Source: Lepisosteus oculatus (Eukaryota > Chordata > Actinopteri > Semionotiformes > Lepisosteidae). From it: a stretch of 64,000 bases of DNA. The position numbers and the translations under genes are program-made. Positions 23,363-34,970 of the stretch are shown here, one piece after another. Location: assembly GCF_040954835.1 (NCBI RefSeq), contig NC_090709.1, forward strand, positions 40,838,975 through 40,902,974. The letters run 5' to 3'. Below the pieces are notes generated by a model. It was given only the letters and a program-made list of their open reading frames with translations. It made no database searches and had not been told where the DNA came from. Within the stretch, counting starts at the first letter, position 1. Every line of letters starts with the position of its first letter.

Positions 23363-23785
23363 AGATTTCAGTCCAGAAGGAAACACGTTAAGGGGGGACC
23401 CGCTCCAGGGAACAGTGAGGGGACAGGAAGCTTGTGCTGCTCCTCGTGACTCTTCACCAACATCCCCAGAAAAACCGACACGCCGCAGTGACATCACAGG
23501 TCCCCTTCAAAGCGTTTCCCTGTTCGGAAATAATGTCAAATAAATAAATAGATACGTGTGTGTGTGTGTGTGAAAGCCTGCTGGAAACTGTGAGCACGGG
23601 CCCCTGTCAGCAGCTTGGGGGCGACCCACGAGAGGCACAGCCACCGTCCCCTGGCTGCGCTGCCAAGCCTAGGAAAATCCGCCAGGGCTGCGTCACCCTG
23701 TCCCAGACTTCACCCGTACGCACCCCTCTCTCCCTGGGCCTGCAGCTCGAGTGGGAGGGGGCTGCCCATCCGCCCCGAAGGACCG
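23363..23785. other. Spacer, no gene recognised
   Basis: Unique sequence with one short (TG)n near 23555. AATAAATAAATA at 23539-23550 could be an alternative tnf poly(A) signal, but nothing else supports that. Confidence 0.35.
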
Positions 23786-25192
23786 CTCTCTCACGCAGCT
23801 CTGGGCTGTATCACGCAGCTCTGGGCTGTGTCACACTGCTCTGGTCTGTATCAACACTGAGCTGGGCTGTATCACACTGCTCTGGGCTGTATCAACACTG
23901 AGCTGGGCTGTATCAACACTGAGCTGGGCTGTAGCACACTGCGCTGGGCTGTATCAACACTGCTCTGGGCTGTATCAACACTGAGCTGGGCTGTAGCACA
24001 CTGCGCTGGGCTGTATCAACACTGCTCTGGGCTGTAGCACACTGCTCTGGGCTGTATCAACACTGAGCTGGGCTGTATCAACACTGAGCTGGGCTGTAGC
24101 ACACTGCCCTGGGCTGTATCAACACTGCTCTGGGCTGTATCAACACTGAGCTGGGCTGTAGCACACTGCGCTGGGCTGTATCAACACTGCTCTGGGCTGT
24201 ATCAACACTGAGCTGGGCTGTATCACACTGCTCTGAGCTATATTACACTGAGCTGGGCTGTAGCACACTGAGCTGGGCTGTATCACACTGCGCTGGGCTG
24301 TATTACACTGGGCTGTATCACACTGCGCTGGGCTGTATCACACTGAGCTGGGCTGTATCACACAGCGCTGGGCTGTATCACACTGAGCTGGGCTGTATCA
24401 CACTGCGCTGGGCTGTATCACACAGCGCTGGGCTGTATCACACAGCGCTGGGCTGTATTACACTGGGCTGTATCACACAGCGCTGGGCTGTATCACACTG
24501 CGCTGGGCTGTATTACACTGGGCTGTATCACACTGCGCTGGGCTGTATCACACTGAGCTCGGCTGTATCACGCAGCTCTGGGCTGTATCACGCAGCTCTG
24601 GGCTGTATCACACTGCTCTGGGCTGTATCACACTGCGCTGGGCTGTATCACACTGCGCTGGGCTGTATCACACTGAGCTGGGCTGTATCACGCAGCTCTG
24701 GGCTGTATCACACTGCTCTGGGCTGTATCACGCAGCTCTGGGCTGTATCACACTGCTCTGGGCTGTATCACACTGCTCTGGGCTGTATCACACTGAGCTG
24801 GGCTGTATCACACTGCTCTGGGCTGTATCACACTGCTCTGGGCTATATTACACTGGGCTGTATCACGCAGCTCTGAGCTGTATCACACTGCTCTGAGCTG
24901 TATCACACTGCTCTGGGCTGTATCACACTGCTCTGAGCTGTATCACACTGCTCTGGGCTGTATCACACTGCTCTGGGCTATATTACACTGGGCTGTATCA
25001 CGCAGCTCTGGGCTGTATCACACTGCTCTGGGCTGTATCACGCAGCTCTGGGCTGTATCACACTGCTCTGGGCTATATTACACTGGGCTATATCACACTG
25101 CTCTGGGCTGTATCACACTGCTCTGGGCTATATTACACTGGGCTGTATCACGCAGCTCTGGGCTGTATCACACTGCTCTGGGCTAGATTGCA
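23786..25192. repeat. 20-bp minisatellite, about 70 copies
   Basis: Unit CTGGGCTGTATCACACTGCT with variants TATCAACACTGAG, TATTACACTGG and TATCACGCAGCT. Length drift among 16-22 bp is seen. Confidence 0.95.
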
Positions 25193-25194
25193 CT

Positions 25195-25412
25195 GCTCAC
25201 CCAGCTGTGTCCAGAGAGAAGCCAGGGTATCGGCTTCAACCACACGGCTGGGCAGCTTGTTCCCCACCCCCACCCCTCTCTGTGTACAGAAGAGCCTCCT
25301 GTCCTGACTGGAGGAGCTCACCCAGCTGTGTCTGGAGAGAAACCAGGGTATCGGCTTCAACCACAGGGCTGGGCAGCTTGTTCCCCACCCCCACCCCCCT
25401 CTGTGTAAAGTT
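25195..25412 (-). mobile_element. Dispersed retroelement 3'-end fragment, two copies of the 122-bp family
   Basis: Reverse complement of the family at 46148-46530: AGCCAGGGTATCGGCTTCAA and GGCTGGGCAGCTTGTTCCCC occur twice, joined by CCTGACTGGAGGAGCTCACC. Confidence 0.65.
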
Positions 25413-25774
25413 GTCCCTTTCCCCCCACCTCCAAAGCATCTCCCGTATCAATTACCGATTGATCCAGATGTCTCGGGTATCGAACAACAAAGACGTCAGT
25501 AAGGTCGCACAGGCCTCCCCGGTCATTTACCTGAGCCAGGCGTGCGGCGTACCCCGACCGGCTCATGGGCTCCTCTGGGACTTGAGCCCTGTGGCGTCTG
25601 CGGCCCTCGGACCCTGAAATGAAGCCAGCAGTTGCCTCAGGGTCAAACAATTCAACGGCGGAGAAGCGAACTCGCTCGCCTCTCAGGATCTAAAGAATCA
25701 AAGGGCGATCTTTCTCCTTCCTCCTCCTCCTCCTCGCTAAACCAACGACTTCCCATATATTACTTTAGTCATGA
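25413..25774. other. Spacer, no gene recognised
   Basis: Unique; contains a (CCT)n-like patch at about 25718-25735. No exon signal. Confidence 0.35.
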
Positions 25775-26440
25775 AGGTTCTCTCAACTTTCCTCCAGGTG
25801 GTCCGGTTTCCTCTCACAGCCCTGTCTAGGGTGTGTGAGTGTGTGTCCTGTGATGGACTGGTGTCCTGTCCAGGGTGTGTGAGTGTGTGTGTGTGTGTCC
25901 TGTGATGGACTGGTGTCCTGTCCAGGGTGTGTGTGTGTCCTGTGATGGACTGGTGTCTTGTCCAGGGTGTGTGAGTGTGTGTGTGTGTGTCCTGTGATGG
26001 ACTGGTGTCCTGTCCAGGGTGTGTGAGTGTCCTGTGTGTCCTGTGATGGACTGCTGTCCTGTCCAGGGTGTGTGAGTGTGTCCTGTGATGGACTGGTGTC
26101 CTGTCCAGGGTGTGCGAGTGTGTGTGTGTCCTGTGATGGACTGGTGTCCTGTCCAGGGTGTGTGTGTGTATCCTGTGATGGACTGGTGTCCTGTCCAGGT
26201 TGTGTGAGTGTGTGTGTGTCCTGTGATGGACTGCTGTCCTGTCCAGGGTGTGTGAGTGTGTGTGTGTCCTGTGATGGACTGGTGTCCTGTCCAGGGTGTG
26301 TGAGTGTGTGTGTGTGTCCTGTGATGGACTGCTGTCCTGTCCAGGGTGAGCCCTGCCTTGTGCCTGTCGCTTGCTGGGACAGACTCCAGCTCTCCCAGTC
26401 AGTGACCCTGGACTGGATCAAGTGGTCAAAAAATGGCTGG
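25775..26440 (+). mobile_element. 5'-truncated SINE with internal minisatellite expansion
   Basis: The left end keeps the SINE core TTTCCTCCAGGTGGTCCGGT and TTTCCTCTCACAG. The middle (about 25825-26345) has about 11 copies of TCCTGTGATGGACTGGTGTC plus CTGTCCAGGG and (TG)n. The right end keeps GCCTTGTGCCTGTCGCTTGC and the terminal GGATCAAGTGGTCAAAAAATGG. Same architecture as 7655-8800, but no tRNA-like head. Confidence 0.85.
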
Positions 26441-26718
26441 AATACAATCGCACAACCCTCAGCGACGAGACTGTAACACGCACACTGCCAGCGATGTCTG
26501 TTCACACCTCTCTGCCCACGTACCTCTGATCCTGACTTCTCTGGATGCTGACACCTAAATTTCCACTAACCCTGCGTGTTTCTTGTAACTGGGTGTGAGC
26601 CTACGGTGTTCAGCACAGCCTGTGCCAGGGCTCTGTGGATGATCCACTTCTGAGAGGTGACCTAGATCTGTTATAACTCCACAGACATCTTTCCACTTCT
26701 GTGGTTTAATACTTCTGT
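26441..26718. other. Spacer, no gene recognised
   Basis: Unique sequence, nothing recognised. Confidence 0.4.
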
Positions 26719-29135
26719 AGAAACAGGACTGGTCTACTGCACTGGGACTGGGGCTCCTATTGTAACAGACTGGTCTACTGCACTGGGACTGGAGCTCCTA
26801 TTGTAACAGACTGGTCTACTGCACTGGGACTGGAGCTCCTATTGTAACAGACTGGTCTACTGCACTGGGACTGGGGCTCCTATTGTAACAGACTGGTCTA
26901 CTGCACTGGGACTGGGGCTCCTATTGTAACAGGACTGGTCTACTGGACTGGGACTGGAGCTCCTATTGTAACAGACTGTTCTACTGCACTGGGACTGGAG
27001 CTCCTATTGTAACAGACTGGTCTACTGCACTGGGACTGGGGCTCCTATTGTAACAGACTGGTCTACTGCACTGGGACTGGGGCTCCTATTGTAACAGACT
27101 GGTCTACTGCACTGGGACTGGAGCTCCTATTGTAACAGACTGTTCTACTGGACTGGGACTGGAGCTCCTATTGTAACAGACTGTTCTACTGGACTGGGAC
27201 TGGAGCTCCTATTGTAACAGACTGTTCTACTGGACTGGGACTGGAGCTCCTATTGTAACAGGACTGTTCTACTGCACTGGGACTGGAGCTCCTATTGTAA
27301 CAGGACTGTTCTACTGGACTGGGACTGGAGCTCCTATTGTAACAGACTGTTCTACTGGACTGGGACTGGAGCTCCTATTGTAACAGACTGGTCTACTGCA
27401 CTGGGACTGGAGCTCCTATTGTAACAGACTGGTCTACTGGACTGGGACTGGAGCTCCTATTGTAACAGACTGGTCTACTGCACTGGGACTGGAGCTCCTA
27501 TTGTAACAGACTGTTCTACTGGACTGGGACTGGAGCTCCTATTGTAACAGACTGTTCTACTGGACTGGGACTGGAGCTCCTATTGTAACAGGACTGGTCT
27601 ACTGGACTGGGACTGGAGCTCCTATTGTAACAGACTGGTCTACTGGACTGGGACTGGGGCTCCTATTGTAACAGACTGTTCTACTGGACTGGGACTGGAG
27701 CTCCTATTGTAACAGACTGTTCTACTGCACTGGGACTGGAGCTCCTATTGTAACAGACTGTTCTACTGGACTGGGACTGGAGCTCCTATTGTAACAGACT
27801 GTTCTACTGGACTGGGACTGGAGCTCGTATTGTAACAGACTGTTCTACTGCACTGGGACTGGAGCTCCTATTGTAACAGACTGGTCTACTGGACTGGGAC
27901 TGGAGCTCCTATTGTAACAGACTGGTCTACTGGACTGGGACTGGAGCTCCTATTGTAACAGGACTGTTCTACTGGACTGGGACTGGAGCTCCTATTGTAA
28001 CAGACTGTTCTACTGGACTGGGACTGGAGCTCCTATTGTAACAGACTGGTCTACTGGACTGGGACTGGAGCTCCTATTGTAACAGACTGTTCTACTGCAC
28101 TGGGACTGGAGCTCCTATTGTAACAGGACTGTTCTACTGGACTGGGACTGGAGCTCCTATTGTAACGGACTGGTCTACTGGACTGGGACTGGAGCTCCTA
28201 TTGTAACGGACTGGTCTACTGGACTGGGACTGGAGATCCTATTGTAACGGACTGTTCTACTGGACTGGGACTGGAGCTCCTATTGTAACAGACTGGTCTA
28301 CTGCACTGAGACTGGAGCTCCTATTGTAACAGACTGGTCTACTGCACTGGGACTGGAGCTCCTATTGTAACAGACTGTTCTACTGGACTGGGACTGGAGC
28401 TCCTATTGTAACAGACTGGTCTACTGCACTGGGACTGGAGCTCCTATTGTAACAGACTGTTCTACTGGACTGGGACTGGAGCTCCTATTGTAACAGACTG
28501 TTCTACTGCACTGGGACTGGAGCTCCTATTGTAACAGACTGGTCTACTGCACTGGGACTGGAGCTCCTATTGTAACAGGACTGTTCTACTGCACTGGGAC
28601 TGGAGCTCCTATTGTAACAGACTGGTCTACTGGACTGAGACTGGAGCTCCTATTGTAACAGACTGTTCTACTGCACTGGGACTGGGGCTCCTATTGTAAC
28701 AGACTGTTCTACTGGACTGGGACTGGGGCTCCTATTGTAACAGACTGTTCTACTGGACTGGGACTGGAGCTCCTATTGTAACAGACTGTTCTACTGCACT
28801 GGGACTGGAGCTCCTATTGTAACAGACTGTTCTACTGCACTGGGACTGGAGCTCCTATTGTAACAGACTGTTCTACTGGACTGGGACTGGAGCTCCTATT
28901 GTAACAGACTGTTCTACTGGACTGGGACTGGAGCTCCTATTGTAACAGACTGTTCTACTGCACTGGGACTGGAGCTCCTATTGTAACAGACTGTTCTACT
29001 GGACTGGGACTGGAGCTCCTATTGTAACAGACTGTTCTACTGCACTGGGACTGGAGCTCCTATTGTAACAGGACTGTTCTACTGGACTGGGACTGGAGCT
29101 CCTATTGTAACAGACTGTTCTACTGGACTGGAGCT
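26719..29135. repeat. 41-bp minisatellite, about 58 copies
   Basis: Unit GACTGGTCTACTGCACTGGG, ACTGGAGCTCCTATTGTAAC, A. Very homogeneous; variants are GGTCTA/GTTCTA, GCACTG/GGACTG and an occasional extra G in CAGGACTG. It ends about 560 bp before the start codon of the lta-like gene. Its 41-bp length equals that of the unrelated GGGAGACGC arrays, probably by coincidence. Confidence 0.96.
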
Positions 29136-29334
29136 CTATGTTTTAGGTATAGTTTGTGACCGTACAGCTGCAGCACACACAGACACACACACACAATTCC
29201 ACTTTCACTACGCGTCGCCCTTCCCCGGCTCCCCTGACATCACCGGGCCTCTCCGCTCCACAGAGCCCCAGGGGAGGGAGGAGGAGGGAAAAGGAAAGAG
29301 AGAGAGAGAGGCAAACGAAAAACCGCGCGGCGTG

Positions 29335-29471
29335 GAAAGAAAGCGAAACCGCCGGGTTTTCGGTCCTGGCAGGTGAGTGGCGGCGGGGGTGTGTGTGTGT
29401 GTGTGGAGGGAGGGGGGAAAATCCCTCTCGCAGGGAGAGAAGTTCCACGCCGAACTCCGCGGGACATAAAA
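29335..29471 (+). promoter_or_regulatory. Candidate promoter of the lta-like gene: ISRE-like, kappa-B-like and TATA-like motifs
   Basis: GAAAGAAAGCGAAACC at 29335-29350 contains GAAAGCGAAACC, one base from the interferon-stimulated response element GAAANNGAAACT. GGGAAAATCCC at 29415-29425 resembles a kappa-B site with one extra A. ATAAAA at 29466-29471 is TATA-like, 234 bp before the start codon. The start site and activity are inferred from motifs only. Confidence 0.45.
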
Positions 29472-29641
29472 CCCGAGAGACGCCGGCGGGGGGACGGACA
29501 GAGTGAGACAGAGGCAGGAGAGACGGCCAGCGAGAGGAGCGAGGGAGAGAGAGAGAGAGTCAGAAACCTCGAACCCGGGCGGGAGCAGACAACAGCCTGC
29601 AGGGGCACCCTCGACAGCCCGGCCGCGGAGTAAGAGCTCAC

Positions 29642-29692
29642 GCACAACGCACAACGCACAACGCACAACGCACAACGCACAACGCACAACGC
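29642..29692 (+). repeat. 7-bp tandem repeat in the presumed 5'UTR of the lta-like gene
   Basis: Seven copies of CGCACAA end 8 bp before the start codon at 29700. The run lies in the presumed leader between the TATA-like box and the ATG. Confidence 0.85.
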
Positions 29693-29699
29693 CGGCGCG

Positions 29700-32600
29700 A
29701 TGGAGGACAAGACCGTTGCCACGGCGCCGGACCTGGAGGGCGGCCGGCCCGGACCGGAGGAGGAAGAGGCGAGCAGGAGGAGGAGGGGCAGGGCCGGGGG
29801 GCAGGGCCGCCGGCTGCTCCTGAGCCTCGGCGTGGCGTCGCTGGTCGCCATGGCGGCGGCGGCCAGCGTGCTGCTGGCGCTGGCGCTGTGGGGCGCGAGG
29901 CCCGGGCCGCGGCAGGTGAGGGTCTTTCGCCCGCGGGAGGACCGGGGGTGTGCAACTGCTCCGGGGCGGCTTCTGGGGCTGTCCGCGCAACACCAGGCAT
30001 GGAACTGCTCCCACACCAACACACAGACAGACACACACAGACAGACACACACAGACAGACACACACACAGACACACACAGACACAGACACACACAGACAC
30101 AGACACACACAGACACAGACACACACAGACACAGACAGACACAGACAGACACAGACAGACACAGACAGACACAGACAGACACAGACACACACAGACACAC
30201 ACAGACACACACAGACACACACACACACACTGACAGACAGACAAACAGACACACAGACAGACACACAGACCCACAGACCCACAGACACACAGACACACAG
30301 ACACACAGACACACAGACAAACAGACAAACAGACAAACAGACAAACAGACAAACAGACAGACACACACAGACAGACACAAACAGACAGACACAAACAGAC
30401 AGACTCACAGACACAGACACAGACACAGACACAGACACAGACACAGACACAGACACAGACACAGACACAGACACAGACACAGACACACACTGACAGACAA
30501 ACAAACAGACAAACAGACAAACAAACAGACAAACACACACACAGACAAACAGACAAACAGACTCACAGACTCACAGACTCACAGACTCACACAGACTCAC
30601 ACACACACAGACAAACCAACAAACCAACAGATAGACAGAAACAGAGACACAGAGACACAGAGACACAGAGACACAGAGACACAGAGACAGACAGACCCGA
30701 CCCGAGAAAGACGACAAGAAAGGCGTTAAGTGTACGTCTCCCGCCGTCGGCGGCGTTACTGAGGAATTGTGGGAACCAGGGCTGGGTCGGGGGGTTCAAG
30801 TTGGGGTGCCCCTACGGGGGTATCCAAGCCAGTACTGCCCCCCTGGAAGTCACTAACCCCCCTCCTATCTGGGGCGGCGCGGACCGGACCGGACTGGACC
30901 CGGGTCTCTGTGAGTGTGAGCTGTGCTGATAACTCACGGGTCTCTCCTCTCCCCCCAGGCCGACCCGAAGACAGAGGCAGCAGCTTACATGTGGGACAGC
31001 TCCGACAGCAACACACAGAGCGGTGAGTGTGTGTGTGTGTGTGTGTAAGATCGCAGAGACAGTGCTACACACCCAGTGTGTGTGTGTGTAAGATTGCAGA
31101 GACAGTGCTACACACCCAGTGTTTGTGTGTAAGATTACAGAGACAGTGCTACACACCCAGTGTGTGTGTGTATATGTGAGAGAGCAGACAGTGCTACACA
31201 CCCAGTGTGTGTGTGTGTAAGATCGCAGAGACTGTGCTACACACCCAGTGTGTGTGTGTGTAAGATCGCAGAGACTGTGCTACACACCCAGTGTGTGTGT
31301 GTAACATCGCAGAGACAGTGCTACACACCCAGTGTGTGTAAGATCGCAGAGACAGTGCTACACACCCAGTGTGTGTGTGTGTAAGATCGCAGAGACAGTG
31401 CTACACACCCAGTGTGTGTGTGTGTGATCGCAGAGACAGTGCTACACACCCAGTGTGTGTGTGTGTAAGATCGCAGAGACTGTGCTACACACCCAGTGTG
31501 TGTGTGTGTAAGATCGCAGAGACTGTGCTACACACCCAGTGTGTGTGTGTACTGTATATGTGAGAGAGCAGACAGTGCTACACACCCAGTGTGTGTGTGT
31601 GTGTGTGTAAGATCGCAGAGACAGTGCTACACACCCAGTGTTTGTGTGTAAGATCGCAGAGACAGTGCTACACACCCAGTGTGTGTGTGTGTGTAAGATC
31701 GCAGAGACAGTGCTACACACCCAGTGTGTGTGTGTGAAATCGCAGAGACTGTGTTACACACCCAGTGTGTGTGTGTGTGTGTGCGTGTGTGTGATCTCAG
31801 AGTCCGACGCTGACTGACCGGTCCTCTCTCTCTGCAGCCGTCCAGACCCTGAAGCAGATGGGACAGCTGCCCCAGAACCCGGCCGCGCACCTCATGGGTG
31901 AGTGGGGCGCCTCGACCCGCTGACCCGCGGCCCGCGCTGCGACGGGTCGGCTCTGAAACACAGGCCCAGGGTGAGAGTGTGTGAGCCTGAGAGACAGTGA
32001 GTGTGTATGAGTGACGGGGTGAGAGTGCGTATGAATGGGTGAGTGTGTATGAGTGACGGGGTGAGAGTGCGTATGAATGAGTGAGTGTGTATGAGTGATG
32101 GGGTGAGAGTGCGTATGAATGAGTGAGTGTGTATGAATGGGTGAGAGTGTATGAGTGATGGGGTGAGAGTGCGTATGAATGAGTGAGTGTGTATGAGTGA
32201 TGGGGTGAGAGTGTGTATGAATGGGTGAGTGTGTATGAATGGGTGAGTGAGTGTCTTTATGATGGGGTGAGAGTGTGTATGAACGGGTGAGTGTGTGTCT
32301 TTGTGATGGGGTGAGAGTGTGTATGAACGGGTGAGTGTGTGTCTTTATGATGGGGTGAGAGTGTGTATGAACGGGTGAGTGTGTGTCTTTGTGATGGGGT
32401 GAGAGTGTGTATGAACGGGTGAGTGTGTGTCTTTGTGATGGGGTGAGAGTGTGTATGAACGGGTGAGTGTGTGTCTTTGTGATGGGGTGAGAGTGTGTAT
32501 GAATGGGTGAGTGTGTGTATGAACGGGTGAGAGTGTGTATGAGTGACGGGGTCAGACACGCCATGTGGACAGGACACTGTGGGCACGGGGAACAGCCACA

Positions 32601-33132
32601 AGCTGAAGAACAAGACCTCCGTGTCGGGGGGGAAGCGGCGAGGGTAGTAACCCACCCGTCTCACTCTCTCCGCGCCACAGCGAACTCCTCCCAGCAGCCC
32701 GGCACCCCCCTGCGCTGGCTGAGCGACATGGACCAGGCCTTCCTCCAGCAGGGCATGGAGCTGTCGGCCGACGGCCGCGAGCTGCTGGTGCCCCGCGCCG
32801 GCCTCTACTTCCTGTACGCCCAGGCCACCTTCTCCTCCTCCTCCTCCTCCCCGGGGGCGGGGGGCCCCTGCGGGGGCCGGCCGGAGCCGCTGTCCCTGCA
32901 GGTGGAGCGCCACAGCCCCTCGTACCCGGACTTCGTGCCCCTGCTGAGTGCGGCGCGCTCGCCCTGCCCGCCGGGCGGGCCGGGCCGGTTCTGGACGGTG
33001 CCCCTGTACCAGGCGGCGCTCTTCAAGCTGCTGGGGGGCGACAGGCTGCGGGTGACCGCGGGGCCCCTCGGCCTGCTGGACGACCAGAAGACCTTCCTGG
33101 GGGCCTTCGCCGTGGCCCCCGAGCTGCAGTAG
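29700..33132 (+). CDS. lta: Lymphotoxin-alpha / TNF-N-like TNF superfamily cytokine, four exons
   Basis: Exons: 29700-29915, 30959-31022, 31838-31897, 32681-33132 (stop TAG), introns 1043, 815 and 783 bp; 263 aa. Exon 1 encodes an acidic then basic cytoplasmic tail and a membrane helix (about residues 39-65), so it is a type II membrane protein rather than a secreted one with cleaved signal. Exon 3 ends QNPAAHLM, and exon 4 has [60 protein letters not shown] and FLGAFAV, closest in feel to lymphotoxin-alpha (LLVP, VPLLS). Unlike mammalian LTA it has a Cys177/Cys209 pair in the TNF-alpha disulfide position. Sequon NSS is at residue 115. Odd points: Ser6 run (165-170, (TCC)6) and a short C-terminal extension (APELQ). 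It lies 7.7 kb downstream of tnf, same strand. The alternative name is a second tnf paralogue. Confidence 0.88.
30010..30705 (+). repeat. (ACAGAC)n/(CA)n simple repeat in lta-like intron 1
   Basis: About 700 bp of ACACAGAC, ACAGACAA and CAGACA blocks, ending with (AGAGACAC)n. It makes up most of intron 1. The long open frames on both strands (up to 438 codons on -) are repeat artefacts. Confidence 0.95.
31030..31790 (+). repeat. About 46-bp minisatellite in lta-like intron 2, about 15 copies
   Basis: Unit TGTGTAAGATCGCAGAGACA, GTGCTACACACCCAGTGTG and a variable (TG)n. It starts directly after the exon 2 donor (GTGAGTGTGTG). Each unit holds GTAAGA, a donor-like hexamer on the transcript strand. 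The GACAG..ACACA..GTGTGTG layout resembles the end of exon 2 plus donor, so an origin from that junction is possible but not proven. Confidence 0.9.
31975..32545 (+). repeat. Minisatellite in lta-like intron 3
   Basis: Units of GGGGTGAGAGTGTGTATGAA, CGGGTGAGTGTGTGTCTTTG, TGAT in the right half, and a shorter GAGTGATGGGGTGAGAGTGC version on the left. Donor-like GGTGAGTG recurs in each unit. Confidence 0.88.
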
Positions 33133-33520
33133 AGGGGGGGGGGGGCGCCACCCGCCGGAGGAGGAGGAGGAGGAGGAGGGCCTGCGCCCCGAAAATTCTC
33201 CCTGACCCACTTTCAGGTCCGAGCACTTCGGCGCGGTCTTCCTCCTCCTCCTCCTCCTGACGAAGAACCCCCCCCCCCCCGTCCCCCTCCAGGGGGAACA
33301 CTACCCCTGCGCCGCAGGAAGTGATGTCACGCCCTGCCCCACGAGCCCCAGCTAAGGAAGCGATCGGGCTCCGTCAGGGCACCTGTTTCATATTGAAATG
33401 TCGCAGAACCCGTTTTACATTAAAAGCAGAGCTCGAGAAGCACCACCCGGGTGCAAATGAGCATTTAGCGTACGGGGATAAAAACCCGGTTTCCGGATGA
33501 CCTGATCAGTATTTTATGAC

Positions 33521-33682
33521 TTATTTATTGATTCGTCTGGCCGCACGACAGCGCCCGGTTGGGAAACAAAAGAAGGAATGAATGTATTTTTTTTTTTTGG
33601 ACAAGTGGAAATGGAAATTATTTATTGGTGTTATTTATTGACCTTTTTGGTTTTTTTAAATGCTATTTTCCGGCCCAATAAA
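33521..33682 (+). promoter_or_regulatory. lta-like 3'UTR AU-rich elements and poly(A) signal
   Basis: Three exact TTATTTATT nonamers at 33521-33529, 33618-33626 and 33631-33639, then AATAAA at 33677-33682. This gives a 3'UTR of about 570 bp with strong mRNA-instability signals, as in other TNF/LTA genes. Confidence 0.85.
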
Positions 33683-33854
33683 GTGAAATCTATTTATATT
33701 TTTCGGCCCGAAGTCTGTGGTGGTTTGGTCTCTGTGGCGCGCCTCTTGGTCGCTAAATACGCACTGCTGTGTAAGTCGAAAACTCTACTTAGTGAAGCTA
33801 AGTCTGGCTGAGACGACACAAGACCTGTCACAAACAAGAGGTGGCTCTAACACC

Positions 33855-34465
33855 TGTGACTGGACACTCCAGTACATGAACACTGCACTGAGAGAGAGAG
33901 AGGGGTTCATACAGACACACTGACTGGACACTCCAGTACATGAACACTGCACTGAGAGAGAGAGGGGTTCATACAGACACCCTGACTGGACACTCCAGGA
34001 CATGAACACTGCACTGAGAGAGAGAGGGGTTCATACAGACACACTGACTGGACACTCCAGTACATGAACACTGCACTGAGAGAGAGAGGGGTTCATACAG
34101 ACACCCTGACTGGACACTCCAGTACATGAACACTGCACTGAGAGAGAGAGGGGTTCATACAGACACCCTGACTGGACACTCCAGTACATGAACACTGCAC
34201 TGAGAGAGAGAGGGGTTCATACAGACACACTGACTGACTGGACACTCCAGGACATGAACACTGCACTGAGAGAGAGAGGGGTTCATACAGACACACTGAC
34301 TGGACACTCCAGTACATGAACACTGCACTGAGAGAGAGAGGGGTTCATACAGACACACTGACTGGACACTCCAGTACATGAACACTGCACTGAGAGAGAG
34401 AGAGAGAGAGGGGTTCATACAGACACCCTGACTGGACACTCCAGTACACGAACACTACACTGACA
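33855..34465. repeat. 62-bp minisatellite, about 10 copies (second array)
   Basis: Same unit and orientation as 12656-15395. It begins about 170 bp after the lta-like poly(A) signal. Confidence 0.96.
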
Positions 34466-34970
34466 GAGTGTGGGCAAGGTGGGAGGTAGGGGGTCTGTAT
34501 TTTCAGTGAACAGCTCACCTCACCACTTTATTTATTCTCCTGAACATCATCACTAGTCATGCCATCCCTCAATTCTAAATGAGGTCAAGTTACGCAGAGA
34601 GTCGGAGCTCTGAATGAGGTCACCTTTGTTAGGGGAAATCCAATTTCTGCTGTCAGAGTGTCAGAGCCTGCAGACAGGAGAAACGGAAGCTATCGAGAGC
34701 TATTTGGGGGGCATTTTCTTGAAATACTGACCAACGGGGCGATCTGAACACCTGCGCTGCAGCTCGACGGCACATCCTTTTTCCTAGTAAGTTCCTGTGG
34801 GTGGCTGAAAACTGCTCTTTAGTTTTTGTTAATATAGTTTTTTTTTAACCTACTGCCTCAGTAATTAGAGCAACTAATAATTCTGCTTTATATTTCTGTC
34901 CCACTGAGTACCACAGCGCGTCTAATTAAACGCAGTGGAATCCGCCATTGCAGTCCAGTGGTAGCAGTGA
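34466..34970. other. Unique spacer, no gene recognised
   Basis: Non-repetitive, AT-rich toward 34800-34900. Nothing recognised. Confidence 0.4.

Noticed and set aside
29208-30556. Long - strand open frames of 300-438 codons
   Set aside because: They run through (GTCTGT)n, the complement of intron 1 repeats of the lta-like gene, and overlap its exon 1 antisense.
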